Assembly: GCA_039602395.1 (NCBI GenBank) | Contig: JBCNJP010000017.1 | Location: 9,686,871-9,750,870 of the forward strand | Origin: Deinandra increscens subsp. villosa | Taxonomy: Eukaryota > Streptophyta > Magnoliopsida > Asterales > Asteraceae | DNA: 64,000 nt | Direction of reading: 5' to 3' | Shown here: positions 23,004-33,942 of the stretch, piece after piece | How positions within the stretch are numbered: position 1 is the first letter of the stretch | Layout: each line of letters starts with the position of its first letter | The notes under the pieces: model-generated | The model's database searches: none | What the model was told of the DNA's origin: nothing | The model's input: only the letters and a program-made list of their open reading frames with translations | Program-made: the position numbers and the translations under genes

Positions 23004-24066
23004 ATCTGTCACACCCCAACCGACGGCGGAAACGTCAGAGCATGATTAGATTGCCCAAAAGCTCATGACAACTAAATTAAGATGACAATATTTAAATAAC
23101 ACCAATTTTATTAATATTAAAGGTCTTTACATAAACCAGAAATTCAAACTTAACATAAATGATTCCACAATGTCTTATTAAAAAAAATTAACTAGGTCCA
23201 AATCCTACGTAGAACAACTTGGATCAAGCATTGACATTTCCTGCAACATGTATAAGATAAGGTCAACTACAAAGTTGGTGAGTAATCACAGGTTTAATAT
23301 GTAACATGATATATAAAGTGAAAACATGCGAATTGTATCCTATGATAGAATGATATGAAAGATCAACATACTAGATAAATGACAACATGAAAATAATGCA
23401 TAAACAACCCTTAATGACAAGGATTCCCTAACCCGAAGGTTAGACTATATGAAATAGGTCTCAAACACCCAACGGCTGAACCGATCAAGTTGAGTGGGTT
23501 GTCAGCCAATAGATCTATCTTTGATTCCCCAGGCCTTACGTTAATGTTTATGCGATATGAAATACATGAAACACTATGAAAAACATGAAATCCCAACACA
23601 TTGACAAGTTATGCTAGAATGGAATCCTACATACATTCACACATATGGTCTACAATCGCATTATATGAAAATCATGAAAAATCAATAGTTGAGATAGGAT
23701 ACATGTTGCACCCCAAAATGTAAAACACGAAAAAAGGGCAAGGATTACTCACTTGGTAAAATGAAGGGTTTCCACGAAAGAACGCGACAATGATAGTAGT
23801 AGTCCCGAAGGTCAACCTAAAGGAAAACGAGGGGACCTAGTTGAATAACGAAGCTAGGATACTAGGGGTTCGTGGACATTTGGGGTTTTGTTTAAAGAAA
23901 TGTTATTTATTTGACAAAAATTATATAGTGTATTTATGAGTAATATAAGTGTTAAGTAAATTTCTATGGCATAAATGAGATGTGTTTTAATATTCTTTAA
24001 TTATTTGATTAACTCAAGGTGTTTATATAATAAGTTTGAATTAGGTTACAACATTAACTGATGATA

Positions 24067-24067
<1 letters not shown>

Positions 24068-24137
<70 letters not shown>

Positions 24138-24152
24138 TGATGATGATGATGA
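24068..24152. repeat. (AAT)n then (GAT)n microsatellite in the gypsy LTR
   Basis: More than 20 AAT units followed by about six GAT units. The corresponding tract in the other LTR copy (28161-28244) is the point where foreign sequence joins. Confidence 0.95.
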
Positions 24153-25358
24153 TAAATATTGTCACAATAACTACTAATCAATAATTATTTGAATAACTCA
24201 TAAATATTGATGTAATATGTATAGAATCTTATATAATAATAACAATAATATTAATTAACAATAATGATAATAATAATAATAATAAATAATTATAAACATA
24301 ATAATACGATTAAAATCGTCAAAGCAAAACCTTAAAGTTTTGTATAAGGTGTTTATGAATTGACTAATAATGTGATGATGAATGACTCGTAAAAACAATA
24401 TATGAAGTTGAAATGTATTTAGGCTATAATGTTATAACTATTACAAAGTAATGATATATACACACTAATTGTAAAAGTAATTTTATAATAAGATCTAATG
24501 ATTTAAGTAACCATCATAAAATTTATTATGATTTGTAGTTTACATCCTAAGGAATAAATAATTCCATCATGTCATATATATAGATATATAGATATATTTT
24601 TTTTAAATATATATATTTAGAAGATGATAATAAGTAATAAAATAGACAAAATAATTATGAATATATTCTAATTGCAACATTCGTGTTTTAGAATAGAGAT
24701 AATTGATATTGGAATGCTTAGATTAAACTAATTAGGTTACAATTTATGTTTTCACAAAAATACCAAAGAACCCTAAAATTGACTCATGAAATAAAGCGAT
24801 AAAACCTAAAATTAACAGAGCGGTTTTGTAGATAACGAAAAACTAGGTGGAATGGACTACTTACTTGCTGAATTTGACGGAGAATTGAGCCCGGAATCGC
24901 ACGAACAAGTTTGGAGCCCTAAAAATTGGGGGTTTTTGATTGCCTTTATGGAAATCGAAATTGTGAGAGGGCTTTGATGCGTGGGAGGGTTAGCAACACG
25001 TTTTGAGCTTCAATTTATAGTGAAAGAGATCGTGGATGGGTCAATTGAGCTTTAAAAATCATTTTAATGGAAGTTTTAAGAAAATGGGGGGTTTTGAGTG
25101 AAAATCTTTAATTAGCAACGGTTTTAATAATTAAGATGTTATTAAACTCGGGTATTGATTTGGGACATTAAACCGTTGTTAAATGATGGTTTAAATGATG
25201 GAAAATGGTCGAGAGATGGTGGTCAAGCGGGGTTATGGCCGGAATTAAAGAAAAGAGAAAAAAAGGTTGCAGGCGCGTGGGGAAGGAAAGGGGAGGAAGG
25301 AGAAGACATGCGCATGTTTAATATATAAACGAGGGAGCCAGAACTAGACACAAAACAT

Positions 25359-25432
25359 AAATCGTCTCAGTGGTTAGGGCGCATCACTGTGAAGTGTGAG
25401 GTCGCTAGTTCGAATCTTATGGCTTTCATTTC
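25359..25432 (+). other. Degenerate tRNA-like module inside the gypsy LTR
   Basis: It has an A-box-like CTCAGTGGTTAGGGCG and a B-box-like GCTAGTTCGAATC at tRNA spacing, with GTG in the anticodon position. The acceptor, anticodon and T stems pair poorly, so it is not a working tRNA gene. A second copy lies at 33338-33411 in the other LTR. It lies on the strand opposite to the element's transcription. Confidence 0.5.
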
Positions 25433-25929
25433 CTTAGTTTTGTTTGTTTATTTAGTTATTACTTTCCTAACTTAAGTACAACCCATTAAAGGCACCATTA
25501 AATCCCATTATTTATACTTTAAACCCAATCTTTCGCATAGGTTTATTTGTGAATTAATTACGGATGTAAAATAAATTCGACATTCGAATTATAAAACTAT
25601 TTACGAAGTTTATCAAAATTACATATATGGCCTAAACTTTCAATATTTATAAATTTTAACCCAAAACTTTTGTACAACTATAATTTGTGTTTCAATTACG
25701 CGGGTAACTAGTATTTCCCACATTTGTCACATGTATATAGCATACTCAAGTCACGGTCTAATTTAAATAAATTGAAAGTTTGAAATATTAAAATACGAAT
25801 TGAAATCGAAACTTGGTAAATTGAAATAATCGTAAATTACACAATGAAACACCAAATGAACTTCTTTATTGAACGAATCATGGAATACAAATCGGGTACG
25901 AATGAAATGGATAGACCATGGATGTTACA

Positions 25930-25945
25930 GTCTCCCCTACTTTAG
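25930..25945 (-). promoter_or_regulatory. Gypsy polypurine tract
   Basis: On the minus strand CTAAAGTAGGGGAGAC directly precedes the LTR start TGTAACA, the expected place of plus-strand DNA priming. Confidence 0.8.
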
Positions 25946-26025
25946 GAAATTTTGTCCCGAAATTAGCCTTGAGAAGACTACACGAATAAATGAGGGTACT
26001 TAGTCTACATTTGGTCTTCACGTTC

Positions 26026-27085
26026 CTAGGTGAACTCCGGTCCTCGCTTAGACTCCCAACGGACCTTGACAATTAGAATGCGACTACGCTTGAGTTGTTT
26101 GACTTCTCGATCCATAATTTCCACTGGTTTCTCTACAAAGTGCATTGTTTCATCGATGCGCATTTCGTCCAATGGAATGTGGAGGTCTTCGTTAGCCAGA
26201 CACTTGCGAAGATTGGACACATGAAACGTTGGGTGAACATTTTCGAGTTCTCGGGGTAGTTCAAGTCTGTAGGCAACCTTCCCAACTCTTTCAAGTATCT
26301 TTAAGGGACCCACATAACGAGGAGCCAACTTACCCTTCTTCCCGAAACGTATAACTCCCTTCCAAGGTGATACCTCGAGGAGTACCAAATCACCAACTTG
26401 AAACTCGAGGGGTTTTTGACGCTTGTCAGCATAACTCGTTTTTCTGCTTCGAGTGGCTAAGAGGTGATCACGGATTTGAGAGATCTTATTAGTCGTCTCC
26501 GGGATCAGTTCGGGACCGGTGATCTGAGCTTCACCAACCTCGCTCCAACAAATCGGAGAGCGACACTTGCGACCATATAGTGCTTCAAATGGAGCCATGC
26601 CGATACTAGAGTGGTAGCTATTGTTATATGAAAACTCAATCAATGGTAAATGAGTATCCCAATTGCCACCAAAGTCGATTACGCAAGCACGAAGCATGTC
26701 CTCAAGTGTTTGAATGGTACGCTCAGACTGCCCATCAGTTTGAGGATGATAAGCGGTACTGAGGTCCAATCGAGTACCGAGGGAAGATTGCAAGGTTTTC
26801 CAGAACCGAGAAATGAAACGACCGTCACGATCAGAGATGATACTTAATGGGACACCATGAAGACTCATGATTTCCTTGATATAGATTCGAGCCAGCTTCT
26901 CGACTTTGTAGTCTTCACGAATGGGAATGAAATGAGATGATTTTGTCAAACGATCAATGATTACCCAAATGCTATCATAGCCACTAGAAGTGCGTGGAAG
27001 TTTCGTGATGAAGTCCATCGCGATATTATCCCACTTCCAGACCGGGATCTCAGGTTGTTCTAGAAGACCCGAAGGGCATTGATGT
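26026..27085 (-). pseudogene. Tekay-type gypsy integrase C-terminal half and chromodomain
   Basis: Reads QPEIPVWKWDNIAMDFITKL, then IISDRDGRFISRFW and SERTIQTLEDML, which carry the D, D and E of the integrase core. The GPY/F-like region (LAPRYVGPLKILERVGKVAY) follows, then a chromodomain start (PVEIMDREVKQLKRSRILIV). That order defines chromoviruses and the wording fits the Tekay clade. TAG at the end replaces the usual Trp codon after PEFT, and a second TAG follows shortly, so the chromodomain is truncated. Upstream the coding sequence joins the primer-site region within a few bases at about 27085: gag, protease, RT, RNase H and the integrase zinc finger are deleted. An apparent ATG further right lies in LTR sequence. 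Confidence 0.93.
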
Positions 27086-27089
27086 TCAA

Positions 27090-27101
27090 GCTCTGATACC
27101 A
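27090..27101 (-). promoter_or_regulatory. Gypsy primer-binding site, middle copy
   Basis: TGGTATCAGAGC on the minus strand, adjacent to the LTR at 27105 and fused almost directly to the integrase fragment. Confidence 0.85.
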
Positions 27102-28160
27102 ATCTGTCACACCCCAACCGACGGCGGAAACGTCGGGGCATGATTAGATTGCCCAAAAGCTCATGACAACTAAATTAAGATGACAATATTTAAATAACAC
27201 CAATTTTATTAATATTATAGGTCATTACATAAACTTGAAATTCAAACTTAACATAAATGATTCCACAATGTCTTATTAAAAAAAAAATTAACTAGGTCCA
27301 AATCCTACGTGGAACAACTTGGATCAAGCATTGACATTTCCTGCAACATGTATAAGATAAGGTCAACTACAAAGTTGGTGAGTAATCACAGGTTTAATAT
27401 GTAACATGATATATAAAGTGAAAACATGCGAATTGTATCCTATGATAGAATGATATGAAAGATCAACATACTAGATAAATGACAACATGAAAATAATGCA
27501 TAAACAACCCTTAATGACAAGGATTCCCTAACCCGAAGGTTAGACTATATGAAATAGGTCTCAAACACCCAACGCCAGAACCGATCAAGTTGAGTGGGTT
27601 GTTAGCCATTAGATCTATCTTTGATTCCCCAGGCCTTACGTTAATGTTTATGCGATATGAAATACATGAAACACTATGAAAACATGAAATCCCAACACAT
27701 TGACAAGTTATGCTAGAATGAAATCCTACACACATTCACACATATGGTCTACAATCGCATTATATGAAAATCATGAAAAATCAATAGTTGAGATAGGATA
27801 CATGTTGCACCCCAAAATGTAAACACGAAAAAAGGGCAAGGATTACTCACTTGGTAAAATGAAGGGTTTCCACGAAAGAACGCGAGAATGATAGTAGTAG
27901 TCCCGAAGGTCAACCTAAAGGAAAACGAGGGGACCTAGTTGAATAACGAAGCTAGGATACTAGGGGTTCGTGGGAATTTGGGGTTTTGTTTAAAGAAATG
28001 TTATTTATTTGAAAAAATTTATATAGTGTATTTATGAGTAATATAAGTGTTAAGTAAATTTCTATGGTATAAATGAGATGTGTTTTAATATTCTTTAATT
28101 ATTTGATTAACTCAATGTATTTATATAATAAGTTTGAATTAGGTTACAACATTAACTAAT

Positions 28161-28161
28161 G

Positions 28162-28244
<83 letters not shown>
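28161..28244. repeat. (AAT)n microsatellite at a recombination junction
   Basis: About 28 AAT units join LTR sequence on the left to gypsy gag coding sequence on the right. On the minus strand the gag frame runs into TAT repeats, giving an artificial polytyrosine tail. Confidence 0.95.
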
Positions 28245-28784
28245 CAGACCCCTCCATCTTGAGATTATACAACTCAGTTTCCAATTTCTGAATCTCGTCT
28301 CGTGGGCAATACTCTTCTTGTAGCAACTCTTTAAACTCGGCCCAAGGCACGACATTAGCTTCTTCAATCCCCAGCATCTGCACCTCAGTCTTCCACCAGG
28401 TGAGAGCCGGTCCTTCCAAAGTACCCGTGGCAAATTTCACTTTGCTAGCCTCAGGACAGTTGCACATTTCAAAAGCAGATTCCACTTTTTCAATCCAGTG
28501 GAGTAGGCTAACAGCTCCTTCAGTTCCTTTGAACTGATTAGGCTTACAGCCCATGAAAGTTTTAAATGTAGCATTACCTGTACATACATTCATACAACCT
28601 TTCAATCACAGATTACCAATACGTGTGATCACATCAAGCAACAAAACACGAATTTTGTGTTACCTTGGGGTGGCCCTGCATTTCCTGCACCTTGGACATG
28701 TGCCGCTAAAGCATCAGCCACATGTTGGTTGATTAGTGCAGCCAATTCAGCCGGTGTCATGTTTGGTACATTTCCGTCTGCCAT
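28245..28784 (-). pseudogene. Gypsy gag, truncated, with a possible small intron
   Basis: The start MADGNVPNMTPAELAALINQ is followed by PPQG, a break, then ATFKTFMGCKPNQFKGTEGA, HWIEKVESAFEMCNCPEA, ALTWWKTEV and EYCPRDEIQKLETELYNL, the classical Retrotrans_gag capsid core. The two parts are separated by 86 bp (28578-28663) that start with GT and end with AG on the minus strand; removing them restores a continuous frame. The C-terminal part, including zinc knuckle, is lost at the (AAT)n junction. Confidence 0.85.
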
Positions 28785-29028
28785 TATCTTCAATTCATAA
28801 TTACCAAAATGAGAATAAGATATAACATGAATCACGACAACCATCACATAAGTAATAAATTACTTCACAAGAGACAATCACATATTAAATAGTAAATCCC
28901 ATTTCAAATAAAATGCAACTCGTTCACAAATTATCTAACAGAAATTCAAGATTCAAAATGCATAGTCTTGGGAACATCCTCCCGATAAAACAAACAACCA
29001 AACAAAACAAAAAGTGAAAACAAATAAC

Positions 29029-29742
29029 TCAAGTGCTATCATGATCACTGGATGCATCAGGCATCTCCTCCTCCGGTTCCTCCTCGGGATCCTCTTCAGG
29101 TTCTTCCTCGGGATCCTCCTCAGGTTCTTCCTCGGGATCCTCCACAATGGGTTCTTCAACAGGTTCTGCCGGAGCCGGAGGTGCAGCCTCCCTGGCCAAC
29201 TCAAGCTCAGCAACTCGAGCCGTGAGTGCCTCAACCAGCTCTGTGAGATGATTCACCTGATAATACGTGTCACTTAGTGTCACTTGATGCTCGGCCTGGC
29301 GTGCATTAGTCCCTTCCAAATCTTCCTTAAGGATAACAACTCTCAGACTGGTGTTGGCCCCATTATCCTGCAGTTCTGTGACCATATCAAATAGCTTCCT
29401 AATGTCCCTGAGCGCGCGGTCAAATATAGATACCATTGCCGCGACGACTCTTTCAATGGCATATGGCAGTTCGGGTAGAAAGAACCGAGTTGACGACGGC
29501 TCTGTTGGAGTAGGTGGCACTTGTTCCCGATGAACCCAACTAGCCACTAGTGACTCGTACCAGCTCCAGTTGCCGTTGTCTCTTCCACGAACGACATTTG
29601 GTTCTCCATATACGTGGCCCTTGGAAGTTATCCTCCGAACACCATGAGTCGGGGTAGTAGGACCCGAAGTAACCCGCCTACTGGTGACAGATGGGGATGA
29701 TGATGATGAGGATGATAGGGAAGCGGATATCCATCCAGCCAT
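29029..29742 (-). CDS. Extra open frame upstream of gag in the second gypsy element
   Basis: 237 codons starting MAGWISASLSSSSSSSPS. The N-terminus is rich in Ser/Thr/Pro. The middle has helical, probably coiled-coil, segments (AIERVVAAMVSIFDRALRDI and later LTELVEALTARVAELELARE). The C-terminus is an acidic repeat of EEPEEDPEEEPEED type ending in DASSDHDST. It lies in sense orientation between the primer site and gag and is uninterrupted. I do not recognise a domain; extra ORFs of this position are known in some plant gypsy lineages (for example ORF1 of Ogre/Tat elements), but this one is not similar enough for me to equate. A shortened relative of part of it occurs inside the adjacent LTR (30219-30295). 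The in-frame ATG further upstream is less likely because it lies in AT-repeat leader. Confidence 0.7.
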   Translation of the reverse strand: MAGWISASLSSSSSSSPSVTSRRVTSGPTTPTHGVRRITSKGHVYGEPNVVRGRDNGNWSWYESLVASWVHREQVPPTPTEPSSTRFFLPELPYAIERVVAAMVSIFDRALRDIRKLFDMVTELQDNGANTSLRVVILKEDLEGTNARQAEHQVTLSDTYYQVNHLTELVEALTARVAELELAREAAPPAPAEPVEEPIVEDPEEEPEEDPEEEPEEDPEEEPEEEMPDASSDHDST

Positions 29743-29892
29743 GTCTGCATATATACCATATATATACATATATAAGTACAAGTAACACATAGTCAAATAG
29801 TCACGTACTAGTGTGTGTGTTCGAGTGTATGACTAAGGTGTGTCTAAGGCTATAGTCGGCTTACTAATGCAAACCTAGTTCACTATAACCAA

Positions 29893-29906
29893 TGGCTCTG
29901 ATACCA
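29893..29906 (-). promoter_or_regulatory. Primer-binding site of the second gypsy element
   Basis: TGGTATCAGAGCCA on the minus strand, just downstream of the LTR end TGTGACA. Confidence 0.88.
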
Positions 29907-30218
29907 ATCTGTCACACCCCCAAAAATCCCACGCGCGACAACGCGCCACAGGGAGCGTGACAAACCAGGATCGAACACATTAGCCATATCGAACAGTCTA
30001 TATGCAATGTAAAAGTAAAACCAAAGTAAATGCGTTTTTAAATGCGGAAGCGTAAACGACGAAAATTGTAATAAATGTTCAAGCGCCAAAACATGCGCAA
30101 ACCAAAGGTTAATGAGTTTGAAAAGTATTAAAGTCTATGATGCATGCATGATTACCGATGAATCCAACTACAGTGCGTCAGTCCAGTTGCTGTGCTTTCC
30201 AAAGCATTTGGTCTCATA

Positions 30219-30295
30219 TACGTGGCAGTTATCCTCCAATACCATGAGTCGGGGTAGTAGGACCCAGAACCGCCTAGTGACAGATGAGATAACAT
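30219..30295 (-). repeat. LTR segment similar to the extra ORF of the same element
   Basis: Shares atacgtggc, agttatcctcc, accatgagtcggggtagtag (continuing gaccc) and gtgacagatg in the same order with 29611-29697, with small deletions that break the frame. Coding sequence therefore appears to have been copied into the LTR, or the internal region was built from LTR sequence. Confidence 0.75.
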
Positions 30296-31360
30296 GCTAA
30301 GAGTGTCAACACAATAGGTTGGTGCAGTTCACAGGTTTAACAAGTTCAAGTAACATTTCAAGTTCAGTTTAATATTGATCGTTCGAATAACGACAAGTTG
30401 TCAAGAGCATAATCACTAATATATATCAAATAGCTAGCTAGGCTATATACATGAAACTTCGCACGTTGATGGTCACCGAAGCTAACAAGTTGTTTATAGT
30501 TTGCCTTGTTGTGTTTAGGACGAATATAACACCCATTCGATATCCAATCGTGTCAGAGCGACTGACCCGGGTGAGGTTTTTGTCAGACCCAGTATTGTAC
30601 TACAATATATTTCCCGCTATCGTCATTAATACTAACGGTACCATAAGAAGGACTTTGTTGTATCAGTGTGCTACAAGTACTTCAAGTGATATATAAAAGT
30701 CTAATTATCTCAGTTGTGTAAATCATGCATGTTAATCTCCCCCAACAGGATTAAAACAGTAAAATGGGGCCGTGAAACTCACCTTAGGTTGCTCAGCAAA
30801 GTTTCCAAATAAACAGTTAATTCAAGTAGCAAGAACGAGTCTTGTGCAAGCAATCAATCACCTAACGAGCATGAATGTATAAGTGTGTGTTCTATAAACT
30901 ATAAGTCTAACGTAAACGACACAAACGGAGGATCGTGGAATTCAAAACAAGTCGAGGATGGCACGTGTGCCAAATCCGAGCGATTATCGAAGTAACGCGA
31001 GAAAATACAATATATAACTTTAATATATATTTTCTAAGTTTAAGGATATCAAAAATAAATACATATATAATATATATATATTTAACTAAATGTTCAAGTG
31101 ACGTTAATAATAAAGTTTCAACAAGTTATAAATATATATATATATATATATACATAAACATGTTAAATCCAATGATTTAAATATTTATTTTGAAAAGAAG
31201 CAACAATTTATAGTGAATCATAATTCAAAACCGAGTATTTTGTGTTTCTAGTCCAAACGACACTTTTTTAATAGCTTCCCGAAACATTCTAATGTTTACA
31301 CAAAAGATTACTTCGTTTCAAGCCAACGTCATGTATATATATATTTTATAGTAATCTACA

Positions 31361-31397
<37 letters not shown>

Positions 31398-31636
31398 CTC
31401 TTTCTAGGTAAACCCAAAGTTTTATATCAATATATATATATTTCTAGATGTTAAGACTATATTTTTAATTTGAAACCACGAGTTAAATACAATTCACAAC
31501 TTGAAATATGATTTACGGGATTTAATGATCCTAAATATATTTTTATGGGTTTTAGATATGATAGGGAACAATTTTGATACAAAATCTAGGGCTCAAATGC
31601 TCAAAATACTAGAAAATAAAAAAAACAGCAAATCTG

Positions 31637-31704
31637 GAGGTCCTCGGGTTCGAACCCGTGACCTCACTGTTACGATACACGAGTACAGACCACTCGGCTA
31701 ATGG
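31637..31704 (-). other. tRNA-like module 1 in the second gypsy LTR
   Basis: On the minus strand it has A-box-like TAGCCGAGTGGTCTG and B-box-like GGTCACGGGTTCGAACCC at tRNA spacing. The T-arm region is palindromic, but the anticodon arm pairs poorly. It is in the same orientation as the element. Confidence 0.5.
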
Positions 31705-31796
31705 CTCTGTTGGTGATCAGATCCGGATCGAAATGATTTTGTGCACAGGTAGCGACCAGAAATCAATTCAAGGGAAAATAAAGAGTTAAAAATGAT

Positions 31797-31865
31797 GTGA
31801 CCGGGACTCGAACCCGCGTCCCTCGCGTGCAAGTCCAGTAACCGAACCAATGGGCCAGATTGGCG
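31797..31865 (-). other. tRNA-like module 2 in the second gypsy LTR
   Basis: On the minus strand it has CCCATTGGTTCGGTTACTGG as a D-arm-like part, cttgcac as an anticodon-like loop, and a good T arm (gcggg ttcgagt cccgg). The anticodon stem is not well paired. It lies about 90 bp from module 1, in the same orientation. Confidence 0.5.
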
Positions 31866-33337
31866 TCTGTTAACAAACTCTATCCTCAACCCTTATAACC
31901 CGAACCCGCTGCGTGTCATCTTCCTCACCCACAACCCTAATGTCGCCGGAGATATTTTCCGGCGACCGGAAAATCGCGAAACTGAAATTAAACACAGAAA
32001 AATGTGCGAAAACCAATGGGGAACGTTTACCTCAAAGTGGAAATGCGAGAGGACGAGTTTTAGTCACCGAAAACGCGTCCTGAAGTTCCGACAGTCCCGC
32101 CTTGTCTTTCTCCGATTCGAAAACTGGTGACTCCCGTTTGATCAGTGACGGAAGGCGATCTCAGTGGTGGTCGAATGGGGGTCAATGGTGCAGTGGTTGG
32201 CCGGAATTTCAAAGTTTACGGTGGAGCTTTGGTGGGTTTTTTTTCGCGACGGCAGAGAGAACGAGAGGGTTTGTGAGGACTCTACGGGTGCATCTGATGA
32301 TATGCAATGATATTTAGGTCGTTGGAATGTCCAATAGAAACGGTAGAATCTTGATTGCCGGATTTAATGACCGGAATGATAGTGGTCGTGAGAAACGGTT
32401 CCTGGATTGATTAATGTCGTAATTGACATTAAATCCACTTTGGTTGCTTGACAATTCCAGTCCCTCCATATATTACATGTTGGTTATGAGGTTTAGAATG
32501 TTTACAAAAATGATCCCCATAGATTTAATAGAGGAAATGAGGTTTCGAGAATGGCAGAAAAGGCCCTCCAAGTTATAACAAGATTAACAATGCTAACGGA
32601 CATAACGGAACGTTAACGAGGTTAACGGAAGGTGTTTTTTTAATGACGAATATACGATGAACGCCAAAATATATTAATCGTATAACGTTTATAAGAAGTA
32701 TAAATCTCGTTTTACTAATATAAATCATGGGATATAACTCCACAATCATCTATTTAAATTCACATAAAATCATAACTGTTTACATATTTAAATCACATAA
32801 CTCTATGATTAATAACTTGTAATTAGAATCCTTAAATTACATAGAATCATAAATGTGATTAAATCATGTTTTATATATGTATATATATAATTATCACCTA
32901 AAATCATAGGGTATAATTGTCACATAAAATGACGCAACATTCACATGAAATCGTAACGTATGATTTACATAAAATCATAGAACAAGAATATCAAACGTCA
33001 AACTTAAGTGCATGCTCGTTTAGTGATTACTACACAAAACCCTAATTGCTAAAGTCAACGCAGATAAGCACATAAATGTTCACACAACATTTAATACGTT
33101 TTATGTTCAGTTAATGTCGGGAAAATGACCTGAAAAGTCGGATTGTCACAATGAAACCGTTGTTAAATGATGGTTTAAATGATGGAAAATGGTCGAGAGA
33201 TGGTAGTCAAGGGGGGTTACGGCCGGAATTAAAGAAAAGAGGAAAAAAAGGTTGCAGGCACGTGGGGATGGAAAGGGGAGGAAGGAGAAGCACGCGCAGG
33301 TTTAATATATAAACGAGGGAGCCGGAACACAAAACAG

Positions 33338-33411
33338 AAATCGTCCCAGCGGTTAGGGCGCATCACTGTAAAGTGTGAGGTCGCTAGTTCGAATCTTATG
33401 GCCTTCATTTC
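33338..33411 (+). other. tRNA-like module in the right gypsy LTR copy
   Basis: Same module as 25359-25432 with a few substitutions; the anticodon position reads GTA instead of GTG. Confidence 0.5.
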
Positions 33412-33908
33412 CTTAGTTTTTTTGTTTATTTAGTTATTTACTTTCCTAACTTAAGTACAACCCATTAAAGGCACCATTAAATCCCATTATTTATATTTTA
33501 AACCCAATATTTAGCATAAGTTTATTTGTGAATTAATTACGGATGTAAAATAAATTCGGCATTCGAAATTATAAAACTATTTACGAAGTTTATCAAAATT
33601 ACATAAATGGCCCAAACTTTCAATATTTATAAATTTTAACCCAAAACTTTTGTACAACTATAATTTGTGTTTCAATTGCGCGCGTAACTAGTATTGCCCA
33701 CATTTGTCACATGTATATAGAATACTCAAGTCCCGGTCTAATTTAAATAAATTGAAAGCTTGAAATATTAAAATACGAATTGAAATCAAAACTCGGTAAA
33801 TTGAAATAATCATAAATTACACAATGAACACCAAATGAACTTCTTTATTGAACGAATCATGGAATACAAATCGGGTACGAATGAAATGGATAGACCATGG
33901 ATGTTACA

Positions 33909-33942
33909 CATAGGCCATAATACCTCAAATGAGTCACCAAGT
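33909..33942 (+). pseudogene. Short island of copia pol between two insertions
   Basis: 34 bp encode IGHNTSNESPS in the same frame that continues, after the solo LTR and its target duplication, as PQQSDSTSATESIP at 38465. This fixes the right edge of the gypsy array at 33908 and the left edge of the solo LTR at 33943. Confidence 0.85.

Larger units (their letters stand above)
23007..25929 (-). repeat. Tekay-like gypsy LTR, left copy
   Basis: On the minus strand it runs from TGTAACATCC to GGGGTGTGACA, 2.92 kb. It matches the split copy at 27105-28160 plus 33151-33908 with few differences. It contains an (AAT)n tract and a plus-strand tRNA-like module. On the minus strand it borders a polypurine tract (25930-25945), so it is the 3' LTR of the internal piece to its right. 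Confidence 0.9.
28245..33150 (-). mobile_element. Second gypsy element, 5' LTR plus gag only, truncated
   Basis: On the minus strand: LTR 33150-29910, primer site 29906-29893, an extra open frame (29742-29029), then gag (28784 to the (AAT)n tract). Protease, pol and the 3' LTR are missing. The gag wording matches chromovirus (Tekay-like) Gag, so it is a relative of the element it interrupts, with a different LTR. Confidence 0.85.
29910..33150 (-). repeat. LTR of the second gypsy element (3.24 kb)
   Basis: On the minus strand it runs from TGTGACAATCC to GGGGGTGTGACA. It carries several (TA)n tracts (31060-31080, 31133-31152, 31363-31395), two minus-strand tRNA-like modules, a CCGGCGA-rich stretch near 31950, and a segment similar to the element's own extra ORF. 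Only one LTR copy is present, so age cannot be estimated. Confidence 0.85.
27105..33908 (-). repeat. Tekay-like gypsy LTR, right copy, interrupted
   Basis: 27105-28160 matches the first 1.05 kb of the left LTR and 33151-33908 matches its last 0.77 kb. Between them lies another gypsy fragment, and about 1 kb of LTR (the part equivalent to about 24136-25163) is missing. Copia coding sequence resumes immediately after 33908. Confidence 0.88.

Noticed and set aside
25359..25432. Functional tRNA gene (His-like anticodon)
   Set aside because: Acceptor, anticodon and T stems do not pair; the second copy has a different anticodon triplet. Kept only as a tRNA-like module.
28156..28433. Frames ending in long Tyr or Ile runs
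   Set aside because: These are translations of the (AAT)n microsatellite, not protein features.
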